Under the pieces are notes generated by a model. That model searched no databases. It was not told the origin of the DNA and saw only the letters and a list, made by a program, of their open reading frames with translations. A stretch of 63,732 bases of DNA. It comes from Methylococcales bacterium (GTDB lineage: Bacteria; Pseudomonadota; Gammaproteobacteria; Methylococcales; Methylomonadaceae). Numbering within the stretch: the first letter of the stretch is position 1; the number at the start of each line of letters is the position of its first letter. The DNA lies in NCBI GenBank assembly GCA_026399095.1, contig JAPLRP010000063.1, positions 1-63,732 of the forward strand, written 5' to 3'. Position numbers and translations under genes: made by a program. Shown piece after piece: positions 8,483 to 17,096 of the stretch.

Positions 8483-9855
8483 TTTTTGCTTAGTTGGTTT
8501 AAGAGTGCAAGCATTGCACTCGCTTTATCAAAACTCTCTTGATATTCATCATCGACTACTGAATCATAAACGATACCGCCACCTGCCCAGAAACGAATGG
8601 TATTATTGGAATGGACCAATGTTCGTATGGCGATATTAGTGTCCATATTGCCATTAAAACCGATATAACCTATAGCGCCACAATAGACTCCGCGTCGGTT
8701 AGGTTCAAGTTCTTCAATAATTTCCATGGCTCGAATTTTAGGTGCGCCAGTAATAGACCCGCCCGGGAAACAGCTTTTTAATAAATCCAGAGCATGTTGA
8801 TCATCAGCCAATTGTCCGGTTACAGTACTGACCAAGTGATGTACTGTTGCATAGCTTTCTATATTGAATATAACCGGTACTTTAACCGAGCCTTTTTTGC
8901 AGGTTTTACTAATATCATTACGAAGCAAATCAACAATCATAAGGTTTTCAGCCTTGTCTTTTTTGCTGTTCTCAAGTAATTTTATTTGTAGACGGTCATC
9001 AATGTCATCTTGTTTTCTTGGGCGTGTGCCTTTAATGGGTTTGGTTTCAACCAGACCCTTAGATAGCTTTAAGAATCTTTCTGGCGACGAGCTTAGAATT
9101 TGAAGATCTGGCAAGTTTAGATAACAACTGAAGGGTGCGGCATTTAATTGACGAAGAAGAAGATAAGCGGCCCAAGGATTACCTTCGCATTCGGCGACAA
9201 ATCGTTGTGCCAAATTTACCTGATAACAATCACCTTCTTTTAAGTATTGTTTAATCCGGTTAAAGGCTTCTGTATAGAGTGCCTTATCCATATTAGAGCT
9301 TATGGCGCTGGTCACTTCAAAAGTGTCAGGATTGTCTTGTATCTGTAATGCGTTGAATTGAGCTATTAAGCCATCCCATTTTTGTTGACTGCATTCGTGT
9401 CCCACCAAAAAGCTTTTTTGTTGATGATGATCGACAATAACAGCCCAGTTATAAATACCTATCGCCATATCGGCAATATCTTCGGCATCATTTGCAATAA
9501 CAGGAAGTTTTTCTAATCTACGGGCTAAATCGTAAGAAAAATAACCGATGGCACCACCGTTGAAAGGTAAATCATCAAAGCCGGCAATGTGAGGTAAAAG
9601 CTGAGCTTTAACAAGACCGAACGGATCCAGGTTGGATTGTATTGTCACATTATTACGAGTGATTTCTGTTATATCACCCTTTGTTATCAGTGTGCAGACT
9701 GGATCAGCGGCCATAATATCGTAACGACCTTGCTTGCTTTGGGGAAAACCACTATCCAAGAAAACTGACCAAGGCTGGTCTGCAATTGAAGAAAACAGCA
9801 CAGAACTATCTTCAAAATAAGGTAGTGGGTAGGTAAGTTGTTTTTGTGGCAGCAT
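8479..9855 (-). CDS. pabB: Aminodeoxychorismate synthase component I
   Basis: PabB converts chorismate and ammonia to 4-amino-4-deoxychorismate, the precursor of p-aminobenzoate for folate and for tetrahydromethanopterin. The 458-residue protein has the chorismate-binding domain motifs PIKGTRPR, MIVDLLRND and FPGGSITGAPK. The absence of the conserved anthranilate-synthase regulatory sequence and the PIKG motif favour PabB over TrpE. It is followed by the MfnE-like kinase with a 4-base overlap. No pabA or pabC is adjacent in the window. Confidence 0.93.
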   Translation of the reverse strand: MLPQKQLTYPLPYFEDSSVLFSSIADQPWSVFLDSGFPQSKQGRYDIMAADPVCTLITKGDITEITRNNVTIQSNLDPFGLVKAQLLPHIAGFDDLPFNGGAIGYFSYDLARRLEKLPVIANDAEDIADMAIGIYNWAVIVDHHQQKSFLVGHECSQQKWDGLIAQFNALQIQDNPDTFEVTSAISSNMDKALYTEAFNRIKQYLKEGDCYQVNLAQRFVAECEGNPWAAYLLLRQLNAAPFSCYLNLPDLQILSSSPERFLKLSKGLVETKPIKGTRPRKQDDIDDRLQIKLLENSKKDKAENLMIVDLLRNDISKTCKKGSVKVPVIFNIESYATVHHLVSTVTGQLADDQHALDLLKSCFPGGSITGAPKIRAMEIIEELEPNRRGVYCGAIGYIGFNGNMDTNIAIRTLVHSNNTIRFWAGGGIVYDSVVDDEYQESFDKASAMLALLNQLSKK

Positions 9856-10063
9856 TTAAAAAGGGGTTTTATTAGAAAACGAAACAACCTAAAAACAGAA
9901 AGTAATTTAAAGGAAAAATAATAATTGAACTTTTTTCTGGGCGGTAAAATCAATATACCTGTTGTAACGTTCAATAAATAAATGCCGGATTTTTTACCTT
10001 GTTGTAATCATAAACTGATTGTTAGTTTAATACCAGTCAAGGCAAAGCCTGTTGTATTTAGAT

Positions 10064-10411
10064 TTAACCCAACTTAAATCCAACAAAAAAACCACCTGTT
10101 GCACTAACACCTTTGCTAGTAAAATTGGATAACCTTTTTATCAAAAAATCACCGGATTGCTTTGCAGCATCAGTAGCCGTATCGGCCGCTTGTTGAAGGT
10201 TTACATCGCTTATTTGCGTCATACCGAAATACTCACTTACAAAAAGTAAAACAATAGCCCCGCCAAATAAAAAGAGGGATATAAGTAACATTTTTTTTGC
10301 AAAATAACCAACAGCCAGCCCTATAACAAAAGGGGTTCCAATATTTTCAAAGATGTAATTTGATGTAAAAATATCAGCAGAAGATGATAAATCGTTGGTT
10401 TTGTTTTTCAT
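10064..10411 (-). CDS. FUN14 family membrane protein
   Basis: The 115-residue protein has the small FUN14 layout. A Gly-rich membrane segment near residues 25-40 (PFVIGLAVGYFAKK) is followed by a second span (about 42-60), a polar middle and a C-terminal Gly-rich segment ending GGFFVGFKLG. The bacterial family is widespread and uncharacterised; the eukaryotic members are mitochondrial outer-membrane proteins. It appears to be a single-gene unit with about 285 bases of AT-rich upstream sequence. No function is assigned. Confidence 0.8.
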   Translation of the reverse strand: MKNKTNDLSSSADIFTSNYIFENIGTPFVIGLAVGYFAKKMLLISLFLFGGAIVLLFVSEYFGMTQISDVNLQQAADTATDAAKQSGDFLIKRLSNFTSKGVSATGGFFVGFKLG

Positions 10412-10697
10412 TAATGTGATTTAAAGGTGGGCAAAACTGATAATCGCCAGTGAATTATAACAACAGCAGTTAAAGTCGCCACAATCTTTATTGTTATCTC
10501 ATGGGTAATAATAAATTTACAAGATTTAGTGATTGATATTATTGAGTGATAAATGATGATTTACTTTTTGATTCTTAACTATAATTTAAGTTGAAAATAA
10601 CTGCATACCTAAGATTTCTGTACCTATAGTTATTATTTATTGCTTTACATCTTATTTTGTTACGATTTTAATATTACTTTTACGGTGGGAGTATAAA

Positions 10698-10913
10698 ATG
10701 AAAAAAGAAACTTCTAATTTAGTAGTTAAACAGACGGATGCTGACACGGATGACGATGATATTTATGAAGGGAGTGATCTTATATCACTTGCAGAGGATA
10801 TAGAAGAAAAGACTGTCAAACTAGATTCGCGCAGAAAGCTTGAAATTTATTTGGAAAAAAAGCGTTTAAAAGATCAGTTTGACGATATAGATGAATCAGA
10901 ATTTGGTTTTTGA
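10698..10913 (+). CDS. Small acidic protein of the PA3496 family
   Basis: The 71-residue protein has an acidic N-terminal half and a C-terminal helix with RRKLEIYLEKKRLKDQ followed by an acidic tail. This arrangement matches the small gammaproteobacterial PA3496 family, annotated as a putative envelope-integrity protein on limited evidence. No signal peptide or membrane span is visible. The start is supported by GGTGGGAG 9 bases upstream. It is a single gene between AT-rich flanks. Confidence 0.7.
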   Translation: MKKETSNLVVKQTDADTDDDDIYEGSDLISLAEDIEEKTVKLDSRRKLEIYLEKKRLKDQFDDIDESEFGF

Positions 10914-10984
10914 TTAGCTGTATTATCATTATTTTACAAAATGCATAGCGTTGTATAGGTATGGTTTTGACTAAGGATTTTTGA

Positions 10985-11464
10985 TTACGCTATATCTACT
11001 CCTTCGAGTGCAATTTTCACGGTTTTACTTCTAATATCATGCCTGTTGCCCGTTAATTTTAGTTGAATAACTTTGATTTTTTGGTTTTTGTATGCCCATG
11101 CAATAAATACTGTACCTACCGGTTTATCAGGAGTACCACCTTGAGGTCCAGCAATTCCGGTTACCGCAATAGCACAATCTGCATGACTGAATGTCAAAGC
11201 ACCTGAAGCCATTTCCGTTGCTGTTTCTGCGCTCACAGCGCCATAAATTTCGAGTGTTTTTAGCTTAACACCTAGCATTTCTATTTTTGATGCATTACTG
11301 TAAGTCACAAAACCACGATCAAACCAGCCAGAACTTCCCGAAACCTCAGTAATTATTTGAGCAATCCAGCCGCCAGTACAAGACTCGGCAGTGGTAATTT
11401 TTTTTCCGTTGGCTTGTAATAGTTGACCTAATTTTTTAGAAGTTTCTAATAACTCAATATCCAT
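10985..11464 (-). CDS. pncC: Nicotinamide-nucleotide amidohydrolase PncC (CinA C-terminal domain)
   Basis: PncC deamidates nicotinamide mononucleotide to nicotinate mononucleotide in pyridine-nucleotide salvage. The 159-residue protein is the stand-alone CinA C-terminal domain with TTAESCTGG near residues 24-32, GFVTYSNASK and the AVTGIAGPQGGTPDKPVGTV block. ATG 11464 was preferred to an upstream frame start at 11575 because the family begins at this point and the longer form would run into mutS. It is divergent from mutS with a 36-base gap, so the promoters overlap. In many Gammaproteobacteria pncC sits next to recA or mutS. Confidence 0.94.
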   Translation of the reverse strand: MDIELLETSKKLGQLLQANGKKITTAESCTGGWIAQIITEVSGSSGWFDRGFVTYSNASKIEMLGVKLKTLEIYGAVSAETATEMASGALTFSHADCAIAVTGIAGPQGGTPDKPVGTVFIAWAYKNQKIKVIQLKLTGNRHDIRSKTVKIALEGVDIA

Positions 11465-11500
11465 GATGTTGTCTCTTGCGACTTCAGATAAAATAGAACC

Positions 11501-14083
11501 ATGATTATAAAACAAAAATCCCCAGACCCGCACACACCGATGATGCAGCAATATTTCCGCATCAAAGCAGATCATCCTGATACTCTTTTATTTTATCGAA
11601 TGGGGGATTTTTACGAATTGTTTTTTGATGATGCTAAAAAGGCATCACAATTATTGGATATAACCTTAACCAGTCGAGGACAATCATCAGGATTACCGAT
11701 TCCTATGGCCGGCATACCTTATCACTCTGCTGAAGGTTATCTTGCCAAACTGTTAAAGCAGGGAGAGTCAATTGCTATTTGTGAACAAACAGGTGATCCA
11801 GCAACAGCTAAAGGACCTGTTGAACGCAAAGTGGTTAGAATTGTTACGCCAGGTACAGTCACTGACGAAGCATTACTTGAGGATCGAAAAGATAATTTAC
11901 TGGTCGCTATTTGTTCTTTTTCAATATCAAATTCAGAAATGCAATTTGGCTTAGCAAGCCTCGATTTAACCAGTGGCCGCTTTATCTTGCAACAGGTGGA
12001 ATCAGTAGATCAATTAATGAGTGAGTTGGGCCGGCTTAATCCTGCTGAATTGTTATTTAGTGAAGACTGGTCGTTGCCTTTAAGTTTACAACAACGTAGC
12101 GGATTATGCAGAAGACCTCCTTGGCATTTTGACTTTGAAAGTGCCAGACAAAGGGTTTTAACTCAATTTAACACGCTTGATTTAAAAGGTTACGGTTGTG
12201 ACAATTTACCTGCAGCTATCGCAGCAGCAGGTGCTTTATTACAATATGTTAAAGATACCCAGCAAAGTGCTTTACCGCATATTCAAGGAATACGCACAGA
12301 AAATAGTTCTGACAGTATTTTATTGGATGCATCCAGTCGAAGAAACCTTGAGTTGGATTACCATCCGTCAGGCCAAATTAAATTTACCTTATTTGGTGTT
12401 TTGGATAAAACAGCTACAGCTATGGGTAGTCGTTGCTTAAGACGTTGGATAAACAGACCTTTACGTAGCCATAAGATCCTCAATAATCGTTATGTTTGTA
12501 TTGATGCTTTGCTCAATGACAATTTATATCAAGCGTCACAAGCACATTTAAAACAAGTCGGGGATATTGAAAGAATTAGTTCTCGTATTGCCTTAAAATC
12601 AGCGCGCCCTAGGGATCTCTTGGTATTACGGAACACCTTGGCTGTACTTCCGGCATTACAGCAAACACTTGCAAGCAGTGATAACCTTCAATTAGCAAAG
12701 TTAGGTCAGCTAATTGGTGAGCAACCGGAGCTATTAAAATTACTACAAGCCGCGATCATTGATAATCCACCCGTACTTATTCGTGATGGTGGCGTAATTG
12801 CCAAAGGTTATAATCAGGATTTGGATGATTTAAGACATTTGAGCCAAAACGCCGATCAATTTTTGATTGATATGGAAAATCGCGAAAAAGCAGCGACCGG
12901 TATTACCACGCTTAAAGTTAACTATAATCGAGTACACGGCTATTACATTGAAATTTCTCATTTAAATGCTGATAAAGTGCCACCACATTACACGCGCAAA
13001 CAAACATTAAAAGGCGCTGAACGTTATATTACTGAAGAATTAAAATCGTTTGAAGATAAGGTGCTGAGTGCCAAAGAAAAATCACTGACCTTCGAAAAAG
13101 CTTTGTACGAAGAATTACTTATTCATCTTGGTCGCTCTTTAATTCCTTTGCAAGATTGCGCTGCAGCATTGGCTGAACTGGATGTATTGGTTAATTTTGC
13201 AGAACGGGCAGAAAGCTTAAACTTATCTCAACCGGTTTTACTGGATAAACCTGGCATCACCATTGACGGTGGCCGACATTTGGTTGTTGAACAAGTTTCC
13301 GACATTCCTTTTGTCCCAAATGATCTGTCATTTTCAAATCAGCGACGAATGTTAGTGGTGACTGGCCCCAATATGGGCGGTAAATCAACTTATATGCGAC
13401 AAGCAGCGCTGATTGTTCTAATCGCGCACATAGGTTGTTATGTGCCCGCAAAAAATCTGGTGTGCGGTCCAGTCGACAAGATTTTTACCCGTATTGGCGC
13501 TTCTGATGATTTATCGAGCGGGCGTTCTACTTTTATGGTTGAAATGACGGAAACTGCTAACATTCTGCACAATGCCACCGCAAAAAGTCTTATTTTGATG
13601 GATGAAATAGGGCGTGGCACTAGCACTTTTGATGGCCTGTCATTAGCTTGGGCTTGTGCTGATCATCTGGCAAAAGAAACGAAAGCTTTTACTCTTTTTG
13701 CGACCCATTATTTTGAATTGACCACCTTGGCTGATGAACAGAAAACCATTCATAATGTTCATTTGGATGCGATGGAGCATGGCGACAAAATTATATTTTT
13801 ACATGCTGTTAAAGACGGCCCTGCCAGTCAAAGTTATGGGTTACAAGTTGCTTCTCTGGCGGGCGTGCCAAAACAAGTGATAGACAAGGCAAAAGCCAAG
13901 CTAAGGCATTTGGAAGAACATGCTTATAGTGAGCAGCAGGTTGCCGTCGGTGTTAACCAATTTGATTTATTTTCTGCTAATGAAGTTCATCCAGCGGTGA
14001 CTATGCTTGAAGAATCAAAACCGGATGACCTTACGCCCCGGCAGGCTTTGGAGTTACTCTATAAGCTTAAAGGCTTGATTTAA
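11501..14083 (+). CDS. mutS: DNA mismatch repair protein MutS
   Basis: MutS recognises mispaired bases and starts mismatch repair with MutL. The 860-residue protein has the mismatch-binding Phe37-Tyr38-Glu39 in [11 protein letters not shown]. The connector, core and clamp domains follow, then the ABC-type ATPase with GPNMGGKST near residue 621, the [12 protein letters not shown] Walker B region near 700, and the FATHYFEL motif. Length agrees with E. coli MutS (853). No other gene is co-oriented within the presumed transcript. Confidence 0.98.
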   Translation: MIIKQKSPDPHTPMMQQYFRIKADHPDTLLFYRMGDFYELFFDDAKKASQLLDITLTSRGQSSGLPIPMAGIPYHSAEGYLAKLLKQGESIAICEQTGDPATAKGPVERKVVRIVTPGTVTDEALLEDRKDNLLVAICSFSISNSEMQFGLASLDLTSGRFILQQVESVDQLMSELGRLNPAELLFSEDWSLPLSLQQRSGLCRRPPWHFDFESARQRVLTQFNTLDLKGYGCDNLPAAIAAAGALLQYVKDTQQSALPHIQGIRTENSSDSILLDASSRRNLELDYHPSGQIKFTLFGVLDKTATAMGSRCLRRWINRPLRSHKILNNRYVCIDALLNDNLYQASQAHLKQVGDIERISSRIALKSARPRDLLVLRNTLAVLPALQQTLASSDNLQLAKLGQLIGEQPELLKLLQAAIIDNPPVLIRDGGVIAKGYNQDLDDLRHLSQNADQFLIDMENREKAATGITTLKVNYNRVHGYYIEISHLNADKVPPHYTRKQTLKGAERYITEELKSFEDKVLSAKEKSLTFEKALYEELLIHLGRSLIPLQDCAAALAELDVLVNFAERAESLNLSQPVLLDKPGITIDGGRHLVVEQVSDIPFVPNDLSFSNQRRMLVVTGPNMGGKSTYMRQAALIVLIAHIGCYVPAKNLVCGPVDKIFTRIGASDDLSSGRSTFMVEMTETANILHNATAKSLILMDEIGRGTSTFDGLSLAWACADHLAKETKAFTLFATHYFELTTLADEQKTIHNVHLDAMEHGDKIIFLHAVKDGPASQSYGLQVASLAGVPKQVIDKAKAKLRHLEEHAYSEQQVAVGVNQFDLFSANEVHPAVTMLEESKPDDLTPRQALELLYKLKGLI

Positions 14084-14161
14084 GCAAACGCGAACAAGTA
14101 GGAATAAAATTATATTGACACGATAGCAATGATTGATTTGAACAGTAATTAAGCAAGTACA

Positions 14162-14191
14162 TTGTTATTCTGTTATTTTTTCTTTTATACT
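14162..14191 (+). promoter_or_regulatory. Candidate sigma-70 promoter of the mtdB pair
   Basis: TTGTTA and TATACT are separated by 18 bases, placing transcription start roughly 20 bases before mtdB. AGGAG then precedes the ATG at 14220 by 6 bases. The call rests on motif match only. Confidence 0.45.
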
Positions 14192-14219
14192 TGCCGTATT
14201 AATACACTCAGGAGCCACT

Positions 14220-15128
14220 ATGGAAAAACCATTCATTTTACACATGTTAACCACTGCTAAAAATTTAAGCCCATTTGATGTCAATATGGCTTTAGATGCG
14301 GGCTGGGTTTCTGCACTTCCTTATACCAATGTTGAAGCCAGTGAAGTTCAGGGGTTGGTGCAAGATGCTATTTTTTCCCGTAGTACAAAAAATTTAAAAC
14401 GTACCGGTATTTTTATTGGTGGCCGAGATACCAAGCAAGCAATGGATATGTTGAAATTGGCCAAGCGTTCCATGGTTCCACCCTTTGAAGTTTCTGTTTT
14501 TGCTGATCCGAGTGGCGCGTTTACTACAGCAGCCGGTATGGTAGCGGCTGTTGAACATGAGTTAATTACAAAATTCAATACCACATTGGCAGGAAAAAAC
14601 ATCCTCGCTTTGGGTGGTACCGGTCCGGTAGGGCAAGCTGCCGCAGTTATCTCTGCTCAAGCAGGAGCAAACGTCAGAATCATCGGCAGACAACTAGAAA
14701 AGGCACAGCTTATCGCCGATATGTGTAGCAATGAATTTGGTGACGGTAAAATCACTATCGCCGCTGGTGCAGATGCAGATAAAGCTGAGTACATTAAAAC
14801 GGCCGATGTAGTTTTTGCAACCGGCGCCGCAGGAATTGAATTGTTAAGTGCAGCACTTATTGCTTCCGCGCCGCAGCTTAAAGTTGCCGCTGATGTTAAT
14901 GCGGTTCCACCCGCAGGGATTGCCGGTGTTGATGCCTTTCATAATGGCACACCCATTGATGGTTCCAGCAGTGGTGCTGTGGGTATCGGCGCCTTGGCGA
15001 TTGGCAATATTAAATACCAAGCACAAAACCGTTTATTGAAAAAAATGATTAGCAGTGAAAAGCCCGTGTATTTGCATTTTGAACATGCGTTTGAAGTAGC
15101 CAGAGATTACATTAAGTCCAATATTTAG
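14220..15128 (+). CDS. mtdB: NAD(P)-dependent methylene-tetrahydromethanopterin dehydrogenase, copy 1
   Basis: MtdB oxidises methylene-H4MPT to methenyl-H4MPT in formaldehyde oxidation by methylotrophs. The 302-residue protein begins PFILHMLTTAK and then SPFDVNMALDAG, very close to known MtdB N-termini. It contains GIFIGGRD, FADPSGAFTTAAGM, the dinucleotide-binding GGTGPVGQAA and DVNAVPPAGIAG. These features separate it from the shorter NADP-specific MtdA. AGGAG lies just upstream. A paralogue follows after 46 bases. Confidence 0.93.
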   Translation: MEKPFILHMLTTAKNLSPFDVNMALDAGWVSALPYTNVEASEVQGLVQDAIFSRSTKNLKRTGIFIGGRDTKQAMDMLKLAKRSMVPPFEVSVFADPSGAFTTAAGMVAAVEHELITKFNTTLAGKNILALGGTGPVGQAAAVISAQAGANVRIIGRQLEKAQLIADMCSNEFGDGKITIAAGADADKAEYIKTADVVFATGAAGIELLSAALIASAPQLKVAADVNAVPPAGIAGVDAFHNGTPIDGSSSGAVGIGALAIGNIKYQAQNRLLKKMISSEKPVYLHFEHAFEVARDYIKSNI

Positions 15129-15174
15129 ATTTAATTTTCAGTTTATCCGCAGTCACTAATAAAGGATATCTCTA

Positions 15175-16080
15175 ATGGAGAAACGCAGCATTCTACACAT
15201 GCTTGACCCTATGCCTAATAATAGTCCGTTTGATATTAATATGGCTATGGATGCAGGGTTTGATGTGCTTATGCCTTATAGCAATGTTAAATTAGACAGC
15301 GTTAACAGGCTTACCCAGGATGCCATTTTTTCACGATCTCCAGCCGGTGTTAAACGAACCGGAATTTTTATTGGTGGCCGCGATTTAGGCTTGGCTATCG
15401 ATATGCTTGATGCAAGTAAACAAGCAATGGTTCCGCCTTTTGAAGTGTCCGTTTTTGCAGACCCCAGCGGGGCATTTACGACCGCAGCTGCTTTGGTGGC
15501 TTGCGTAGAGAAAGAGCTTAAAAGCAAACATGGTAAAGAACTTAAAGATTGTAACGCACTTGTTTTTGGTGGCACAGGGCCGGTTGGAATTGCTACAGGT
15601 ATTATTGCCTCATTAGCAGGGGCTGATACGGCTTTGGTAGATCATTTATCCATTGAAGCTGCATCCGATGTTGCAAAAGATTACAATCGCCGTTTTGGTT
15701 GCTCATTAAAAGGTGCTTGTGCCAGTTCTGATGCAGACAAAATTCAGTTGGTTGCCAATGCTGATATTGTTTTTTGTGTTGCTAAAGCAGGCGTTCAAGT
15801 ATTAAGTTCGGCTGTCCTTAAAGAAGCTAAACAATTGAAGGTGGCTGGCGATGTTAATGCAGTTCCACCGATGGGCATTGAGGGCATTAAACGTAATGAT
15901 TTAGGTGCGCCTTTAATTCATGCGCTAAGTTCTCAAGGTGCTGTTGGTGTGGGCGCGTTAGCAGTTGGTAATGTCAAATATCAGTTGCAACATGAGATGC
16001 TAAAATTAATGCTGCAAACAAATAAACCGTTATATCTTGATTTTAGAGAAGCTTTCATAAAAGCCAGGAATTTACTTTAA
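15175..16080 (+). CDS. mtdB: NAD(P)-dependent methylene-tetrahydromethanopterin dehydrogenase, copy 2
   Basis: The 301-residue protein is a paralogue of the preceding gene, with the same blocks: ILHMLDPMPNNSPFDINMAMDAG, GIFIGGRDLG, FADPSGAFTTAA, GGTGPVGIATG and DVNAVPPMGIEG. The two clearly diverged after duplication (for example Cys-rich segment FGCSLKGACASS in this copy only). AAGGA precedes the start by 7 bases, so both are probably on one transcript. Either copy could be the main MtdB, or they may differ in cofactor preference; the sequence does not decide this. Confidence 0.92.
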   Translation: MEKRSILHMLDPMPNNSPFDINMAMDAGFDVLMPYSNVKLDSVNRLTQDAIFSRSPAGVKRTGIFIGGRDLGLAIDMLDASKQAMVPPFEVSVFADPSGAFTTAAALVACVEKELKSKHGKELKDCNALVFGGTGPVGIATGIIASLAGADTALVDHLSIEAASDVAKDYNRRFGCSLKGACASSDADKIQLVANADIVFCVAKAGVQVLSSAVLKEAKQLKVAGDVNAVPPMGIEGIKRNDLGAPLIHALSSQGAVGVGALAVGNVKYQLQHEMLKLMLQTNKPLYLDFREAFIKARNLL

Positions 16081-16183
16081 TTAAGCGGGTGCTCGAAAAT
16101 TTCAGTAGGAACTGGCATTAAGCGATTTGTAACTCACTTTATCTTCATCATTACCATTAAAAATACATTAATAAGAAGATAAC

Positions 16184-16858
16184 GTGACCCAACATAAGAG
16201 AATTTTATTTGCTGGTGACCCCCATGGAAATTTTAGGCCACTTGTAACTGCTGTTCTTAAATATAAGCCGGAAGCTGTTGTTTTATTGGGGGATTATGAT
16301 CTTGAATTCCCCTTGGAATCGTATTTAAAAGAAATAGAAAACTTGACTGAAGTTTGGTGGATTGCCGGAAATCACGATTTTGAAACACCCGTTAAATATC
16401 ATAATCTTTTCAATTCAGCTTTTTCTCATAGAGATTTACATTTAAAAGTCACTGAAATTGCCGGCCTTAAAATTGTTGGTTTAAGTGGCGTTTTTTTGGG
16501 AAGAGTTTGGTACCCGCCACAACAGCCAAAATGGCTCGGAAAACAGCATTATTTACTTAACCAGTCAGCTAATATTCCTCATTTTGAGTTGTCATTGAAA
16601 TACAAATCAGCAATTTGGCATGACGAATTTGAGGCATTAAAAGATTTAAAAGCTGATATTCTTGTTTCTCATGAAGCTCCCGGTTCTCATCGACATGGTT
16701 TTAGGGCAATTGGTGAATTAGCTGCCGTGATGGGTGTTAAACATATTTTTCATGGTCATCTTCATGAAAACTATTCCTGCGTGATTAAAAACAACATTAA
16801 AGTTTGTGGCGTAGCAGATACCGCAGTTACTGACTTACTAGGCAATAAATTAAGTTAA
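16184..16858 (+). CDS. Calcineurin-like metallophosphoesterase
   Basis: The 224-residue protein carries the full two-metal phosphoesterase set: GDPHGN (in place of the usual GDxHG), GDYD, GNHD, SHEAP and HGHLHEN. No signal peptide is visible, so it is cytoplasmic. The family ranges from protein phosphatases to nucleotide hydrolases and the substrate cannot be told. GTG 16184 is the start, with a weak AAGAAGA upstream. It follows mtdB copy 2 by about 100 bases. Confidence 0.85.
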   Translation: MTQHKRILFAGDPHGNFRPLVTAVLKYKPEAVVLLGDYDLEFPLESYLKEIENLTEVWWIAGNHDFETPVKYHNLFNSAFSHRDLHLKVTEIAGLKIVGLSGVFLGRVWYPPQQPKWLGKQHYLLNQSANIPHFELSLKYKSAIWHDEFEALKDLKADILVSHEAPGSHRHGFRAIGELAAVMGVKHIFHGHLHENYSCVIKNNIKVCGVADTAVTDLLGNKLS

Positions 16859-17096
16859 AAATACAGATAAATATTTTTAACATTTCTAATTATTTCCATT
16901 TGTATCCATCGGTCAACAAAATCAATAATGTTAGCTTTATTAAATAAGCAGTAAATTACAAAATATTTTATTTGTAAATATCAATAATTGAAGTCTTTTA
17001 AAAAACCATTGATTAAATAATAGAACATACACACTATAAGGTTTAATATCCTTAATAAATAAAAGTGTATTTTCCTACTAAAAAAGAGGGGTTTTT

